64,000 nucleotides of DNA from Allodiplogaster sudhausi. Its lineage: Eukaryota; Nematoda; Chromadorea; Rhabditida; Diplogasteridae. Each line of letters begins with the position of its first letter. Position 1 is the first letter of the stretch. Under the pieces are notes generated by a model. That model made no database searches. It had not been told where the DNA came from and worked only from the letters and a program-made list of their open reading frames with translations. Of this stretch, positions 52,957 to 63,552 are shown one piece after another. The position numbers were made by a program, and so were the translations under genes. The stretch covers positions 402,501 to 466,500 of the forward strand of contig CALZFC010000087.1 in the NCBI GenBank assembly GCA_945643635.1, written 5' to 3'.

Positions 52957-53690
52957 TTCTCTCTCTCGATCCCTCTCTCTGTGCTGTTTTTCTGCACCCC
53001 TAGCCCTCACTCTTCTCTTTTACTACAAACACTAAAATATCTTCTGCACAAAAGGACAGCAGATCTGTGCTGGCATGTATACTAGTATCCAAGAGAATCG
53101 GCGGGGCGATTGGCTCCGCCTCCCTTATCCTAGTGCTTTTAATAAATATGTATGATTAACTTGTTTGTAATACTTGCATTCTACTGACTGTTTGTACAGA
53201 GAGGAAAGAACCCGAACAACATCTTTGCAGAGTAATTATGCGCTCGCTAAAAAGAAGTCAATATAAATATAATGAGCCCGTTGCTCTTGAGTGATGCTCC
53301 TTATTGTCTTTCTAACCATTCCCGTTCCATGAATATCCAGGGCGACCACTGGAGGAAATGTAACGGAATGAGATGGGAAGAAATCCAAAGATGATGCTTA
53401 TCGTCGCAGATCTGAGTGGAGGAGAAGGTGCAGATTAAGAGAGCAAGAGAAGGAGAAAGACGGAGGGAAGCCAAGGTTTGAGACTGTGGAGCAGCGGCAG
53501 CACAAGAGGTAAAGAATTTGAGGAGAGCCGGTCGTCTCTCTTCTATTTTTTTTACTTCCTATGCTCGGTCTTTTTTTCCTTTTAAATTTATCTCTCTTTT
53601 TCTTTCTTTCTCTCCCTCTCTCTCTCTCTCTCTGTTTTTTACGCTCCTCCTTTCTCTCATCATTTGAAACTCTCTCGAGCGCGCTCCTAG
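52855..53690. other. Divergent region upstream of SLC2 transporter
   Basis: Contains a CT tract (about 52925-52985) next to the SLC2 start and an Arg/Lys-rich frame at about 53380-53515 that ends at a possible donor and could be an upstream exon of the small membrane-protein candidate. Nothing else is recognised. Confidence 0.35.
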
Positions 53691-53693
53691 TTC

Positions 53694-53968
53694 TTCGTGA
53701 CCAACAACGGGAGGCTTTATGTATTTCTGAGTATTCTCCTTGGCATCTCTCCAGTGAATCTCTCAGTTGGTGCTTCAAGGAGTGAGTCTTCTGGAGTCCG
53801 CTCTCTCTCTCTCTGGTCTCTCCTCGTATGGCCGTCTCTCTCGTGCGTCGAGTTGTCTCGATCTCTCTCTACATCCCTGCTCTCTTCTTAGCCGTTCCTC
53901 TCTCCTACATCGTCTGGTTCATCCGCCGTGAACTCGTACAGGAGACACGCGTCGCCGGTCACGAATAG
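53694..53968 (+). CDS. Candidate small membrane protein (two readings)
   Basis: Two readings share the same C-terminus, LSYIVWFIRRELVQETRVAG then HE and a stop at 53966-53968. In the first, a single-exon frame from ATG 53828 gives 46 residues, MAVSLVRRVVSISLYIPALF and onward, with one membrane helix. In the second, the exon at 53694-53774 (FVTNNGRLYVFLSILLGISP, VNLSV) is joined in phase across a 126-nt GT-AG intron rich in CT to the exon starting at 53895. An exon with KKSKDDAYRRRSEWRRRC further upstream may belong to it. I recognise no family. A protein is plausible because a basic-hydrophobic-basic layout persists in both readings. Confidence 0.4.
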
Positions 53969-53969
53969 G

Positions 53970-55004
53970 TAGGTCTTCGTCCACTCAACAACTCAAGTCT
54001 CCAACCTCTTTCCTCCCATCTCAACTAACTGCTATCCTTTAATCTATTTGTTGGATACTTTCCCTACAGAACTTTAAGGATTTTTCGTACGTTCCGCAAG
54101 TTTCCCATTTTTGACTCTTTTGTTTTTTTCGTGACCATTTTTGGTGTTGAATGTTCTATTAGTTCGCCCGGAATTTTAAGGCCGAAGGTTTTTGCTCGCG
54201 TTGTCAAACTCCCATTTTTATGCATGACGTTCAATTTAACCTATTTCTGAGAGTGCTTAAGCACTTAAAAGATAACCTAAATCAACCTACCTTTAAGGCA
54301 ACATTAAAAGGCAATTTGTTTTGAGTCGTTTTTTCCACTAATCGAAAACTAGTTTCCTATAAGTGAGAATATTTGATTGGGGGGGGGGGGTTGCAAAAAA
54401 AAATCCCGTCTGTGCCGGCAGCCGGAATGGATGTCCGAGCCGGTCCCACTTCAGATTGTATCAGTTGCCTTTAGGCACGGAATCTTCTCTCGCACTCTTC
54501 CCCTCTTCTCTTCTCCCGCTCTCCAATCTCCTTTCTCCCTCTCTCTTCTCTCGCACAATTCCCTTCTCCTCTTCTCCCTCTCTCTTCTCCTTCTTTTTCT
54601 TTGCCTCTTTCCTGCACTCTTCCTTTGTACGTGCTAGCTCTCTTTGGCTCTCATCACCGTATTCAATCTAAAAAAAGGAGAAATGAAGATAGCGGATGAA
54701 TTAAGGAAGAGCCGTCCCCTCGCTTGATCTTACGCCGCCATCTGAATATTCTCTCCCTTGGCTCTGCTCTCTCTCTCTCTCTAACTTTACTTTCTCTCCC
54801 TCCTTCCCTCTCTCTTTCTCTATTTCTCTCTCTCTCTCTTTCTTACTCACTCGTCTGTCCACTCACCCCTTGTCGTGGAACCCTTGTCTCTTTAATATGT
54901 CTCAGCCTTTGTGCACGGTTTTCACAAGGCTGGAAGCACTTGTTCTTTCTTATCGTTTTCTCTCTCACTCTCTCGCTATCTCTCTTTCTCTTTCTCTCTC
55001 TCTT

Positions 55005-55099
<95 letters not shown>

Positions 55100-55314
55100 T
55101 TCTCTCTCTCTCTCTCTTTCTCTCTCCACCATTTCTCCCTCTTTCAATTTCTCTGGCATCTTCTTCTGCTATTCAGACCATTCCTGAGAACCGGTGTCAC
55201 AAACCTCATCTCAAATTCAACTCCGAAATGATCTCTTAAAAATTTCGTTCTCTCCCTCTCCCTCCATCCCTCTCATTCTGTCATAGTCTTGACCTTCCAT
55301 TCCTTGCCTACAGG
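53970..55314. other. Region upstream of ALG2 with long CT tracts
   Basis: Unique sequence to about 54480, then CT-rich DNA with dense (CT)n at about 54770-54850 and 54955-55140. An acceptor-like cctacag sits one base before the ALG2 start codon, so this may be a 5' UTR intron or a trans-splice leader region. Confidence 0.5.
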
Positions 55315-55810
55315 ATGCTCGTGGTGGTTGTGCATCCCGAGCAGTGGAACGGGGGAAGTGACCGATGCACTGTTGCATTGCTCCGCCACTTTGTGAAGGG
55401 AGGTCATCGAGTTGTTTGGCTGACCACCATGATCGACGACTATTGGAAGGAGCACTCTTTCGAAGGAGTTGGTCAGGAAACTCCCTTTACGGGCTTCAGT
55501 TCTACTGCATCAACTCCACATTTTTATTTTCTTCCGAAACTTTATTTTATCATTAACATGCATGTCTTTATTCAGCAGGCATTGCAAAGTGATTGCAGAG
55601 GTTCACGAAGTAGGATTGAACGTGCACCCCGGCGACTGGTTCAGCCAGAACATCGCACTGGGTTGGAGGCTGGTTCTCTCCAAACTACAACCAGATATCG
55701 TCATCGTTGACCATTCCGCTAGGTCATTTTCTACTTCTTTCTCTCTCTCGCTCTCTTCCTCTCTCTCTCACTCTCTCTCTCTCACTCTCGCTCTTATCCT
55801 CTCTCTCTCA

Positions 55811-55842
<32 letters not shown>

Positions 55843-56351
55843 CTCTTTCTTTCTATCTATTAGATGTGTGTTTATCGTGTGATCCTTGTAGTTGCGTGCC
55901 TCTAATCAAATGGCGTTTTCCATCGTCGAAGATTCTCTTCTACTGTCACTTCCCTCAACAACTCGTGACTCCTCACCGCTTCTTCCTCTATCGCTGGTAT
56001 TCCTCTCTCATTGGCATCGTCGAGGAGACTCTTTTTGAGAGCGCAGATTGTGTCATGGTCAACAGCAACTTCACTGGTGCATTTTACATTCTTTCCAAAG
56101 TGTGAGTTGTGTAAATGGAAGAAGTTTCCTTGCAGCGTCGCAGTTCAGTCGAGTGATGCCTGGAATGAGTGGGAAAGTGAGAGTTGTATATCCTCCTTGC
56201 GACGTCGACTCCATCACGGCTTCTGCGTCGAGGGCCGTGAGTCGTCTGCAGAGACCCGCCAATCTCAGATACACTTTCATGTCCATGAATCGCTTCTGGC
56301 CGGAGAAGAGACTCGACATAATCATTGAAGCTGCCGGTTCATCTCTCACCG

Positions 56352-56411
<60 letters not shown>

Positions 56412-57643
56412 CACTCTGCTTCTCCTTCTCTTTATTTCTCAAGCTCTTTCACTCTCTCTATTGATGTGAATCTTTTCAGCCATTCTCAAAAGACGCGGCC
56501 TGCTACCTCACATCCAACTGGCTGGCTCAGTCATGCCTCACATCCCCGAGTCGCGGATATATTACGAATTTCTAGTGAAGATGATTGAGGTTGGAGTGGT
56601 GCTTGTCTTGCGAGATTGAAGGAGACTCTTGAAGGAGTTGGACGTATCTGAAATGGTTGAACTGATCGCATCCCCGTCGGAAAAGGCCAAGTTCATGTTG
56701 TACCAAGGATGCGACTCCGCACTCTACACTCCTCCCAATGAACACTTTGGCATAGTGCCAATCGAGGCACTCCAACAGAGACGACCAGTCATCGTATGCG
56801 ACTCGGGGGGACCTTCTGAAACTGTCTTCGAAGGCATCACTGGAACCAAGGTACATAGGAAGAGAAGAGATCAGAGGGAAGAGAGTGAGGTCAGGGAGAG
56901 AACGACACGAGAGAGTGCGAGATTAGAGAGAACGACAGGAAGAGAAGAGATCAGAGGGAAGAGAGTGAGGTCAGGGAGAGAACGAGACGAGAGAGTACGA
57001 GATTAGAGAGAACGACAGGAAGAGAAGAGATCAGAGGGAAGAGAGTGAGGTCAGGGAGAGAACAACACGAGAGAGTGCGAGATTAGAGAGAACGACAGGA
57101 AGAGAAGAGATCAGAGGGAAGAGAGTGAGGTCAGGGAGAGAACGACACGAGAGAGTGCGAGATTAGAGAGAACGACAGGAAGAGAAGAGATCAGAGGGAA
57201 GAGAGTGAGGTCAGGGAGAGAACGAGACGAGAAAGTGCGAGATTAGAGAGAACGACAGGAAGAGAAGAGATCAGAGGGAAGAGAGTGAGGTCAGGGAGAG
57301 AACGAGACGAGAGAGTACGAGATTAGAGAGAACGACATGAGAAAGAGAGCGAGATGAAAGGAATGGTTGAGATTGCTGCTCCTTGCGGCGAGTTGTTGGC
57401 AGATGCAATGGAGCTTCACATGAGAACCCCCGAGTGGCCTTCCCTTGACAACGACATTCTCTACAGAGAACAGGTTCATGCCCTATGACCATCTCAATCA
57501 ACTAACGAGATATTCAGGAGGTACGCTTCTCGGAGTTGTTCAGCACGCGCGGCTTCTGCTCTGCCATTGACAGGGCGATCCGCGAGCTGCTGCCCTCGTA
57601 CACTTCCAGCCTCGACTTGCCTCTTTCCAGAGCCTTGGCATAA
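55315..57643 (+). CDS. ALG2: ALG2 alpha-1,3/1,6-mannosyltransferase
   Basis: This GT4 enzyme adds the second and third mannoses to the lipid-linked oligosaccharide on the cytosolic face of the ER. The ATG at 55315 directly follows an acceptor-like cctacag. Motifs in order: MLVVVVHPEQWNGGSDRCTV, PDIVIVDHSA, SKILFYCHFPQQLVTPHRFF (family KILFYCHFPDLLL), ADCVMVNSNFT, YTFMSMNRFWPEKRLDIIIE (family SINRYERKKNL), HIQLAGSVMPHIPESR, and CDSALYTPPNEHFGIVPIEA (family LYTPSNEHFGIVPLEAM with the GT4 E-x7-E site) followed by RPVIVCDSGGPSETVF. The last exons read PCGELLADAMELHM and VRFSELFSTRGFC; the stop is at 57641-57643. One intron contains an 80-bp minisatellite. Expected length and motifs fit a working enzyme. 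Confidence 0.93.
56861..57340 (+). repeat. 80-bp minisatellite, six copies, in ALG2 intron
   Basis: The block beginning AGAGAAGAGATCAGAGGGAA recurs at 56861, 56941, 57021, 57101, 57181 and 57261, exactly 80 bp apart. Copies differ by single bases (for example cgacacgag versus cgagacgag). The array is purine-rich on the sense strand and lies between the exon ending ETVFEGITGTK and the exon with VEIAAPCGELLADAM. Confidence 0.95.
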
Positions 57644-57935
57644 TCCCTCTCCCCTGCACTCCCTTCCACTCTTCGTATTACTGTGATCCTTTGTGCTTGT
57701 TCTTTTTTGTCTTTCCTCCATCCCGAACAAAGTCTTTCTATTGTTCTTTTCGTTGTTCATGAATACTAATGAGTAGAACCTCTAGTGGTTGTTTGTAATC
57801 ATTGAAAGATGAATATAAATGACTTTCTGTCATTCTTCATTTGTGCTATCTCAACTCTCCTGTTGTGCAATATGATTCTCTTCTGTTTTGACATTCTAGA
57901 CAAGACGTTGTCTGAGATGTAACGGACAAATTTAT

Positions 57936-59435
57936 TCACGTCAAATGTAGGGTATGATAAATATTCTCGAGTTGATCAGGAGAGAAACGTTCATATTGAT
58001 AATGGAAGACGACGAAAGGAGAATCCGAAGAATGAGCATCAAAACCGGGAGAGTGGATGAGAGTGAGAGGGAGACAGAGGGAGAGAATTCCTGTCCAAAC
58101 ATCATCCAGAGGCAGTTGGGGCACTCGGCAAGCACCCGTGTACAGCTCAGATGCTCCCGCACGAGACAACACGAACGACGAACCCTGACAATCAAACCTC
58201 CTCTCTCTCTCTCTGTCTTTATCTCTCACTATCTCTCTCTCTCTTTCTCTCTCACTATCTCTCTCTCTCTCTCTTCCTCACTTTCTCTCTCACTGTCTCT
58301 CTCTCTCTGACTCCGTTCTGTGATTATAAATACGCAACCTGGGTGAAACGAGGATAACATATACGTGGATAGACAGAAGAGGGAACATGCCAAGGTAGCC
58401 ACGGGAAGATGAGTCGAGGATAACCTCGTGATACTTTCCCAAGCATCCAAGCAGAGGAGCGAGACGGCAGATCCAACTAAGGAAAGACACGTTCAACCGT
58501 CCAGGTATGTAAGATCTCAGAGATAAGAAGGGAAAGGCCGCGAACCGATTGGAGAGCCGTTGCATTTACGATCGTGTCGTCATTGAGAATGACGAGAGTG
58601 TCTACTTCTTCGGGGAAAGAAGACAGGAACCAGCCGTAAGCAGAAGTCATCTTCCGACTCAACTCGTAATACGAATCGGTGAAGTTGAACAACAACACAT
58701 CACCGAACTCTGCTACTTCCTCACTCACATCCACTCCAAGGGCAACCACGAACACTACCGGCGCCCATCTTAATTCACTCACTATTTTGATACGAGAGAG
58801 GAGAGAGAGAGAATGGAGAAAGAAAGAGAAAGAGAGAAAGACAGAGCGAGAGAGGAGAGAGAGAGAATGGAGAAAGAAAGAGAAAGAGAGAAAAACAGTG
58901 CGAGAGAGAGAGAAAGAAAGAGATAGCGAGGGAAAGAGAGTGTGAGAGTGAGAGAGATGAAAGATACCAACTCTGCAAGATGAGTCTTCCATGTTCTTCG
59001 TATGAAGTTTCTGTAGTGGATAGCACTCGGACTACTTCTCACAAGGATGATGGTCCGAGAGAATGTTTCAGTGAGACGAGGTTCGATCAGGATCCCCTGA
59101 ACTGCATTCACTAGTTCTCTTTCATAGAAAGGCATCTCTTGGAATTTTTTGTTTTGTTGTAAGGAAATATTTTAAAAATCCTGCCTGTGTGTTGTTTAGG
59201 TCGCAAAACTCCTGCTCCGGATGACGAGAACTATGAAAAATGTGTCTAGTGCAATCGTGAGTAGAGGAAAATGAAGGCGAAGAAAGAATCTCAGATTGAG
59301 TGTAGCAGGCAAGACGAAATGGAAGAAGACAACGCTCGAGGTAATTGGTCATCTGATGTAACAAACTTCATTTCCAAGCCAAGCTAACAAAGATCCCTCA
59401 CCTCCACTGCCGCCTTATCTTCACCCTTTCATCTG

Positions 59436-59468
<33 letters not shown>

Positions 59469-59644
59469 ATAATTTTACTCACGTTATAGCGTTCATCACT
59501 TACAAGTAAATAGGCCGGAATCCACGAAAAGAGTAGAATTGTTAGCTTATGCGGAGAGATGTCCATCCGCCGTGGATACAGGAGAAAAGATCGTAGTAGT
59601 CTGAACAGACTCATCTGAATTGTGCCCTGTGGCCTAACCTCCAT
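57936..59644 (-). CDS. Beta-1,3-galactosyltransferase-like enzyme (GT31)
   Basis: This is a type II membrane glycosyltransferase of the Golgi. The N-terminal exon (59644 or 59614) gives SLFRLLRSFLLYPRRMD and the anchor KLTILLFSWIPAYLLV. The catalytic region reads IILVRSSPSAIHYRNFIRRT followed by W (family SAPRHFDRRQAIRETWG), VVFVVALGVDVSEEVAEFGD then VLLFNFTDSYYELSRKM (family GDILQxDFxDSYxNLTLK), VDTLVILNDDTIVNA (family KxDDDVFVN, here NDD), KVSRGYPRL with YPRICYPRF, and ACRVPQLPLDDVWTGIL (family LxLEDVYVG). It stops at 57936 after HTLHLT. The first aspartate of the DDD motif is asparagine, so activity is probable but not certain. Introns carry GA tracts (58795-58940) and a CT tract (58200-58310). 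It is convergent with ALG2, 290 bp apart. Confidence 0.85.
58795..58940. repeat. GA-rich tract in GT31 intron
   Basis: GA repeats with a duplicated block of about 60 bp (gagagaatggagaaagaaag at about 58805 and 58863). CT on the gene's sense strand. Confidence 0.8.
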
Positions 59645-60739
59645 TCCATTCCCTCCCCTCCCCACCTTTCACTTGTCCACTGTCCCGCCCTTCACTTCCT
59701 CATTTACCCTTTCCTCATGCAATTATTTCATGCTAGCAACGCTTTATTAAATGAGCTAAAGCTGGATAAATGCCCATCCTCATCATCCATTGCTCTCTGG
59801 CTGTCAATTCTTCCCAACACACTGTATGTTTTTATTCAATTTCATATTAATGTTAATACTTGTTTATTATTTAACTTCAGTTTTCAGCAGAAAAAAAAAT
59901 GGAAGATGACTGCTTGGATCTCTTGATATTTACAGTCTACTTTAGTTCAACTACCTTGAAGACAAGAGTAACGACACTCACTCTAGTCGCGACATCTTGC
60001 GGTGCTTCCCGGTTTATAGAGGATCAGCTTATCAACAAGTGGAATGCAATACCGATGAAGAGGGGACGAAGCAGGGGGAAGGCGAGGAGTGGTGGAAAAG
60101 GGCCACCGAGGGAAGGGAGCTCCCTAGGGAGGGCCAAGGGGGACACGGCTGTCGACAGCCGACTCCGTGCTATGGCTCATAACTATCACTTATATATACG
60201 GCAACTAGGGAGGGAGGAATAGACAGATTATACATCTGTACATACATACGAACGAGATTTCCTATACTTTCAAAGCATGGCAAGACACTTGGTTTTTAGG
60301 CGTTAATCTCTTATATCTTCACTGAGATATTTCATTAAGGCTTAGACGATAAGGATAAGCGCCGGTAATAGAACTACTACAAAATTCAGCAAATAAGTGT
60401 GCCGAACGTCGAGGTGCCCTTCAGAGCCAGTTTGACGGATAGGGTGAATATAATAAGGATGGTGAAGAAAACTATTAGTGTGTTGGATACTACCCGCTGG
60501 TAAAAACGGGTTAATTGGTGTGATGAATTTGTGCAATTTGAACTCGCGCCAAAAGACCTTCAAACGGAATTGTTCCGACAGTATAACATGCTTGATTTTA
60601 TATTTTTGGACATTTTGCCTTTCACGGGGTAGTTTGTCTTTCTGAGGATTTTTATGACGCTGTGGTATTCTTCGTATTATAGTGAATCTAAAATTGTTAC
60701 TTTGCAGTTTTCGCTCACCAGGGAATCAATCGAACAACA
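59645..60739. other. Divergent GT31 / RPL30 intergenic region
   Basis: No supported gene. It contains the GT31 promoter and RPL30 promoter. An acceptor-like tttgcag at 60697-60710 precedes a TTTTCGCTC run about 30 bp before the RPL30 ATG, which could be a 5' UTR splice site. Confidence 0.4.
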
Positions 60740-61543
60740 ATGGCCATCAAGAAGCAGGTTTGTGGTGACTCTGGAGTTAGTGGACGGGCAGAGATGGATT
60801 TCATTTTAATCCGGAGCTCGTAAGGCTAACAGAGAAGGAGTTGCCTTTGCTGCTACCGTCTCTTACTCTGCCCGGCCTCATGTTTAACAGGTCTTACGCC
60901 AGTGGATTCTAGGGATATTTCGTTTATGTATGCGGGATGAGTTAAAAAGAAAAAATTCTGCTCTAGCACCGGAGTCATAGTTTTCGTGGGAAGTATTCTT
61001 CCTCACCAACCTACGACATTGCAGAAGAAGTCGGCGGAGAACATCAACTCTCGCCTTGCCATGGTTATGAAGTCTGGCAAATATGTGCTGGGCTACAAGC
61101 AGACCCTGAAGACCCTCCGCTCCGGCAAAGCCAAGCTCGTCATCATCGCCAACAACACTCCCGCACTCAGGTTTTGTTTTTAAACGATGGTTCAGACGTG
61201 AAGCGCAGTGCAATTCCTTCAGTGATTTTTTTTAATCATTTGAGGATTCGGTATTCTGATCTTCGTTAGTCGCTGTAACAGGGGACTTAGGTAGTGTTTT
61301 CTAGCCGTTTTGGTTCTGCCATTTTCAGTAGTTTTTGATGACGAAATGGTAATTTATGCTGCTTGTAGGAAGTCCGAGATCGAGTACTATGCCATGCTTG
61401 CCAAGACCGGAGTGCACCACTACAACGGCAACAACATCGAACTGGGCACTGCCTGCGGAAAGCTCTTCCGCGTCTGCACCCTCTCTGTCACCGATCCGGG
61501 AGATTCCGACATCGTGAGAAGCATGCCTGCCGAGACTGCTTAA
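60740..61543 (+). CDS. RPL30: Ribosomal protein eL30
   Basis: A large-subunit ribosomal protein in three exons: 60740-60757 (MAIKKQ), 61025-61170 ([49 protein letters not shown]) and 61369-61543 ([57 protein letters not shown]). Length is about 112 residues against 115 in human, with near-identical sequence throughout, so it is certainly functional. The six-codon first exon with the first intron after a basic N-terminus is typical of ribosomal genes. The stop is only 107 bp upstream of the next gene's ATG. Human RPL30 hosts an intronic snoRNA; I looked for box C/D and H/ACA elements in both introns here and found nothing convincing. Confidence 0.98.
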
Positions 61544-61649
61544 GAAGCCTGTTGTTTATTGTTATCTTTTGTTGTTCAATGAAGAACGTCTTTGCAAGGA
61601 TTGTTGCTGACACACAGGTTGAACACCAGGAGATATTGTGAGACAACCT

Positions 61650-63059
61650 ATGACGCTTGTTGGTATGGTTGTGGGTGTAGGTATGAAAGGGAAGCTTTCT
61701 CGTCGGCGCCCTTTCATCATTGGAGTGGCGGGAGGAACTGCCTCGGGGAAGTCATTGGTCATGACTAAGATAATGGAGAGGTTGGGGGCTACCGAGATGA
61801 AGAAGCAGGTTGTTTCAATCGCCATCGAGTCGTTCTACCGCGATCTAACCGAGGAGGAACTGGGAAAGGCCGCGTTTGGTGAATACGATTTCGACCATCC
61901 CGGTACTGTTTTGTTGATGTGCCGAATGGTTGAGCCTTTTATAGGAAGAGGTCTTCCTCATGTCTCTGTCATCGCACTCCATCTTCTTACCAATTCTTGT
62001 TTCAGGTGCTTTTACTTTCCCGAAGCTGGTAGAAGCCCTTGACACTCTTCAGAAGGGCCAACCCGTCACTCTCCCTATTTATGACTTCATCGCCAATGCC
62101 AAGTTTGTCGCCTTACCATATCTGTTTTCGCCGTGAAAGTAAATGTTTGTTTGGGGTTTCTCTACTTCATTGTTCGGTGGCCGTATTGGTCGGGGGAGAT
62201 ATTCTTTTGAGTTATAAAAAGACACTTTCCAATTGAAAGCCATTCCCCTGTTCTGTAGAAGTGTCCTTTGCTTACAGAAAAGGACTGATAACAGTTGAAC
62301 CTGCTGATGTCATCATTGTCGAGGGTATTCTCGTGTTCTATGATGAAGCTGTCCGCCGGATGTTCGACATGAAACTGTTTGTTGACGCCGACACAGACAT
62401 TCGACTGGCGAGAAGAGGTCGGGGACTAATTCAAAATGAAACCTGGGTTCTATTGGTATTCCTACCCCACAACTTCAAAAAAAAAAACCAGCTGAAAGTT
62501 GCACAAGGAGATATTCGATGCGAGGAAACCGAATATGAGCCTGTTTTCTCGCTGACAATCAGTCAGCTTTCTTCTCTTACAGTACGCCGCGACACAGTGG
62601 AGCGAAGGCGCCCCCTGGACGCGGTGCTCAGGCAGTACATGAACAAGGTGAAGCCGGCCTTCGAAGAGTTCTGTTTGCCCACGAAGAAATACGCGGATGT
62701 CATCATCCCGAGGGGCGGCGAGAATGACGTCGCCATAGATCTTCTCGTGCAGCACATTCAGGTAAGGCACTAATTCTTCTTGCAGATTGAAATTTTGTTT
62801 GGAATGTGGATCATGGCAGCCATGAGAAAGAGTGTCCAAAATGGTTCAAATGGCGAAGCAATTTTACAGTGTAAATTGCTGGATGGGACAGCTTTTTATT
62901 AATGACTAGGCAGACGAATCTCACAATCAGAGTCTCTACGGTCGTCTTATACTAATGTTTTCGTTGCAGGATCTTGTTCGCACCCCGAGAGGCTCCCCTG
63001 AGGTCACATGTCGCGTGGAGAATACCCGTGTTCCTGTTGCCCGTCCAAGGCCTCACTGA
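61650..63059 (+). CDS. UCK: Uridine-cytidine kinase
   Basis: This kinase phosphorylates uridine and cytidine to UMP and CMP in the pyrimidine salvage pathway. The P-loop [18 protein letters not shown] (family [13 protein letters not shown]) is followed by [26 protein letters not shown], then [76 protein letters not shown] and [18 protein letters not shown]. It ends RPRPH with a stop at 63057-63059; human UCK2 also ends in RPH. Exon joins are GT-AG and in phase (for example CCC G/GT GCT, and AGA AGA G/TA CGC). ATGs at 61650 and 61682 are both possible starts. An acceptor-like acacacag lies about 35 bp upstream of the first, supporting trans-splicing from an operon with RPL30. Confidence 0.95.
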
Positions 63060-63552
63060 GGTCCCTTTTCTTCCTATTATATTACGGGAGATTAACTTTA
63101 CATTTGTTCTGTGTGAAGGTGGGAGTTGTAAGTATTCTGAATAATCAGTAGTTCTAAGGAGTTATCAGGACACTTTTTGGAGGGATCTTTATTCCAATTT
63201 AATATAGCATAAACAACTCAAACATAGTTGAATAGTGTTCTTATAGTTTCTTTACCATCGTAGCCAATATAGATTTTAGGAGCTGATTAATGACGTCTAT
63301 AGTTGGAGCCAATCTTGAAAGTGTTTATGGACATGTGTAAACATTCGTCATCATAATACTGCGGCATATTGTAAATATTTCTTTTGTTCGAATCATGGTT
63401 TCAATATCGGCTTTATTTGTTCATTGTTGGAAGATTTGTTATTAGAACAAGATTGTTAATAAGAGAAGCACAACTGCTTGTAGTTGTCATTTTCAATTCC
63501 ATACTTGTGGATCGTGGTTCTTTGCCATAGGTTTAAACCGACTAAAGGCTGC
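63060..63552. other. Intergenic, UCK to GFER
   Basis: AT-rich unique sequence without repeats or recognised exons. It may include an upstream GFER exon, since an acceptor-like ccatag is at about 63530. Confidence 0.4.

Noticed and set aside
54724..55239. Long Ser/Leu-rich open frames over CT repeats (also around 24700-25170, 31250-31540, 36390-36610 and the Arg/Glu-rich counterparts)
   Set aside because: They are translations of dinucleotide repeats, open in several frames on both strands, with no conserved motif outside the repeats.
56861..57340. CRISPR-like array
   Set aside because: The 80-bp units are contiguous with no unique spacers, and the context is a eukaryotic intron.
59899..60222. 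107-codon frame upstream of RPL30
   Set aside because: Basic, low-complexity, no recognisable domain and no splice context; it lies in a promoter region. Kept as non-coding.
60758..61368. Intronic snoRNA in RPL30
   Set aside because: Expected from human RPL30, but neither a paired box C/D set nor an H/ACA hinge plus ACA tail at the right spacing could be made out.
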